DNA from: Corticium candelabrum
Taxonomy: Eukaryota; Porifera; Homoscleromorpha; Homosclerophorida; Plakinidae
DNA length: 64,000 bases
Direction: 5' to 3'
Assembly (NCBI RefSeq): GCF_963422355.1
Contig: NC_085086.1
Coordinates: 4,101,545-4,165,544, forward strand
Below the pieces are notes generated by a model. It did not search any database. It was not told the origin of the DNA and worked only from the letters and a program-made list of their open reading frames with translations. The translations under genes and the position numbers were made by a program. How positions within the stretch are numbered: the stretch's first letter is position 1; each line of letters starts with the position of its first letter. This document shows, in pieces, positions 62,114 through 64,000 of the stretch.

Positions 62114-62156
62114 TTACCAAAAATAGAAAAGGGGAGGCGCTGGCTACGCGAGACTA
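62114..62156. mobile_element. Half of a MULE-like MITE
   Basis: TACCAAAAATAGAAAAGGGG then AGGCGCTGGCTACGCGAGACTA corresponds to the right arm of the 88-bp MITE at 53130-53217. The left arm is absent. Confidence 0.75.
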
Positions 62157-64000
62157 ACGCCGCTGCATGGTGGAAAGAACAATGATTGCATGGATACCAT
62201 CGTCTCCCATGTAAAACAGGAGAAGGGTCCTCTTGTCCACGTTCCGTATAGAGTGATTGCTTGAAACATCTAAACATCACATACACACCACCGTGATTTC
62301 GAAATCGCTACTTGACACCATAACACACCGGTAGTTTGTTAACCAACTGAAAGTTTACCTACTTAATATGGCTACAGGATACCAAATTTCCCAAGGGATG
62401 CCAAGAGGGGTGCCTCAGACCCTCAGAGAATATGACTCGGGATGACAAATTCTCTAATGAATACGGCTCGGGTATGCAAAAAACAGGGGATGCCAAATTT
62501 CCCATGAAACCGGCACTAGCAGCTAGGCTTGACATTAATTTGTCGGCTTGACATTTGTTTTCTTGATATTAGTTCCATCAGGATCGGTTCCTTGTACAAT
62601 TAACTTGATGTTTTGATCAATTATTATTGCTCGTGCATGCACTTACGGGCAGGTCATGTTCTTTCTCAGGCTTGATGGTTTAAACTTTTTGCAGCTAAAC
62701 AAAAGTGGGGCAAATTTTCTATGAGCATGACATCTGGAGTCATATTCCTCCACATGCTAGTTTTGGAACATCTAATTAGTCGATGGGGACGAAAGGCAAA
62801 TTGATGCTGGCATCAGCTGGTCCATGCAATGAATTTGTGGTTCAAGATGGGAAAAGAACAGCCAAGAATTCAAGAATTTCTGGTGGCTGTGTTTTTCTGT
62901 GACATTACAACGACGTGTAATGCAATCAAGACTAGTAGGACAATCTAAAAACATGCTCTTAGCTCTTCAGCTGTTTGGTTGTTACATGTGACTTATATGG
63001 CGGCCAGGTTTTGTCTTGTAAAATGTTGATCTAGTTGCTGCTTTAGTGGTTAGTGTGTATTAATTACTAGTCCTGATTTATGCTAATATATGACTTTGAT
63101 AATCAGACAGTCAGCTATAATGATAATAAAAATGATGTAATTTTTAGTTTTAACTTACTTTGTGTTAATTCTGTACCTGCTCTTATTGTTGTCACCTAGA
63201 CAGAGACATGCACGGTGCATTTATGAGATCATCAGTATGGTTCCAATGGTTAGATAGTCGTACTGTACGATAGTGCCATCAACAAATTTCTAGAGAAGAT
63301 AGTATTTGCATCAAATTGTCACACATTTTTGCATGATCAATCTTTCAACAGCAAAGACAATCCACTGTTTATTATTTGAATTGGTCCTTATAATATGCTT
63401 AAAAACTATTTATGTTATTCAAGGTTTGATAAAACAATTTATTAAAGAATTGGTTAATTAATGGAATCTTGCAAGTGTGAGTAGTAAACTTGTATCATGG
63501 TAAGACCTTAATTGGCTCAATGCGTATCCTAGACCGCTGTAGACTTTTAATAATTACCTATAGCTGATTTAGCGCTTACCGACTCGAACGTGGAAATTGC
63601 AGTCAAAAACTACCAGACACATAGCAAACGCATGCTACGGAATCAACGTGTATGACTCTGAGGTTACATTTTACAGCCAAGATTCTTAGAAGGATTTACG
63701 CGCACCCTGGAAACCCTTTGCTGTATACACCCTTGCGCATACAAAAACACAAGGGATTATATTTGACAAGAACAGGTATACACACTGACTCATTGAGAGA
63801 CACGCCGGCTAACTATATGTACATGGAAACTGACAGAGTTACTGGCATGCGTGCAGTAGCTATGCATAATGCTGTGTATACATGCATGCTGGCAGGCATG
63901 CAACGTGGCAGTCAAGGAGACGAAAATGAACGTACATGCAGGCAAACACGCTGACATGCATATGTGGTTTCGTTCCTAGGAGTGAACGTCCTGTGCATAT
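62157..64000. other. Right-end region without recognised genes
   Basis: AT-rich. A near-duplicate ATACCAAATTTCCC / ATGCCAAATTTCCC pair lies at about 62380-62505, and GCATGC/TACATG-rich sequence at 63850-63960. The 63652-63954 open frame matches no family I know. The final hub exon was looked for here and not seen. Confidence 0.5.

Noticed and set aside
61632..62120. Long IYIYIYIY frames
   Set aside because: Translation of the (TA)n tract upstream of the Gypsy gag start.
1..64000. CRISPR array, operons, bacterial ribosome-binding sites
   Set aside because: Eukaryotic sequence with spliced genes; the tandem arrays seen are microsatellites and minisatellites without spacers.

Overview
This is a nuclear window from an animal genome. 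It is AT-rich, heavily loaded with transposable elements and microsatellites, and has small, widely spaced exons with GT-AG introns. A metazoan CaMKII with canonical kinase exons, a CaMKII association (hub) domain, NOP10, Ty3/Gypsy, R2-superfamily and Tx1-like LINEs, tRNA-derived SINEs, hAT, Harbinger and MULE-like elements all point to an invertebrate. A marine non-bilaterian such as a sponge would fit, but the taxon cannot be fixed from sequence alone.

The host-gene skeleton is three genes whose short exons are easily missed by ORF calling. (1) A CaMKII gene on the minus strand has its start codon at 11834 and six kinase exons (53, 95, 60, 55, 66 and 73 nt) down to position 588; the rest runs off the left edge. 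(2) NOP10 (H/ACA snoRNP and telomerase subunit) lies on the plus strand with three exons at 12696-12749, 12802-12844 and 28543-28640. Its 65-aa protein is interrupted by a 15.7-kb intron full of retroelements. CaMKII and NOP10 diverge from an ~860-bp intergenic region with three CACGTG boxes and three TGACGTCA (CRE) sites in a 17-bp repeat. (3) A CaMKII hub-domain gene on the plus strand has exons at 34770-34845, 57400-57494 and ~57540-57660. Phases match across a 22.5-kb intron, and there is a possible 10-nt start exon at 34690. No kinase exon was found upstream on that strand, so it may be a hub-only CaMKII-related protein beside a bona fide CaMKII.

Mobile elements by region: hAT relic 2278-4156; SINE/LINE/SINE cluster of an R2-superfamily (Dong/R4-like) LINE and its apparent SINE partner 14.9-18.8 kb; Gypsy 3' end, LTR and gag fragment 17.6-18.3 kb; internally deleted hAT 19.1-19.6 kb; nearly complete Gypsy 21.0-26.0 kb; second R2-like LINE 27.3-28.2 kb; MITE 30.1-30.6 kb; Gypsy relic 31.0-32.6 kb; Harbinger derivative 33.1-33.8 kb; Gypsy and hAT relics 35.4-38.1 kb; young Gypsy with identical LTRs and target duplication 38.1-42.3 kb; three head-to-tail Tx1/L1-type LINEs 42.8-52.9 kb; tRNA-type SINE carrying a MULE-like MITE 52.9-53.3 kb; hAT with an intact 904-aa transposase 53.3-56.4 kb; internally deleted Gypsy 59.0-61.9 kb. 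The elements from 35.4 to 56.4 kb all sit in the one large hub-gene intron.

All calls are by eye, without alignment tools. Exon calls rest on family similarity plus splice sites plus phase continuity; most TE boundaries are approximate unless a target duplication is given.
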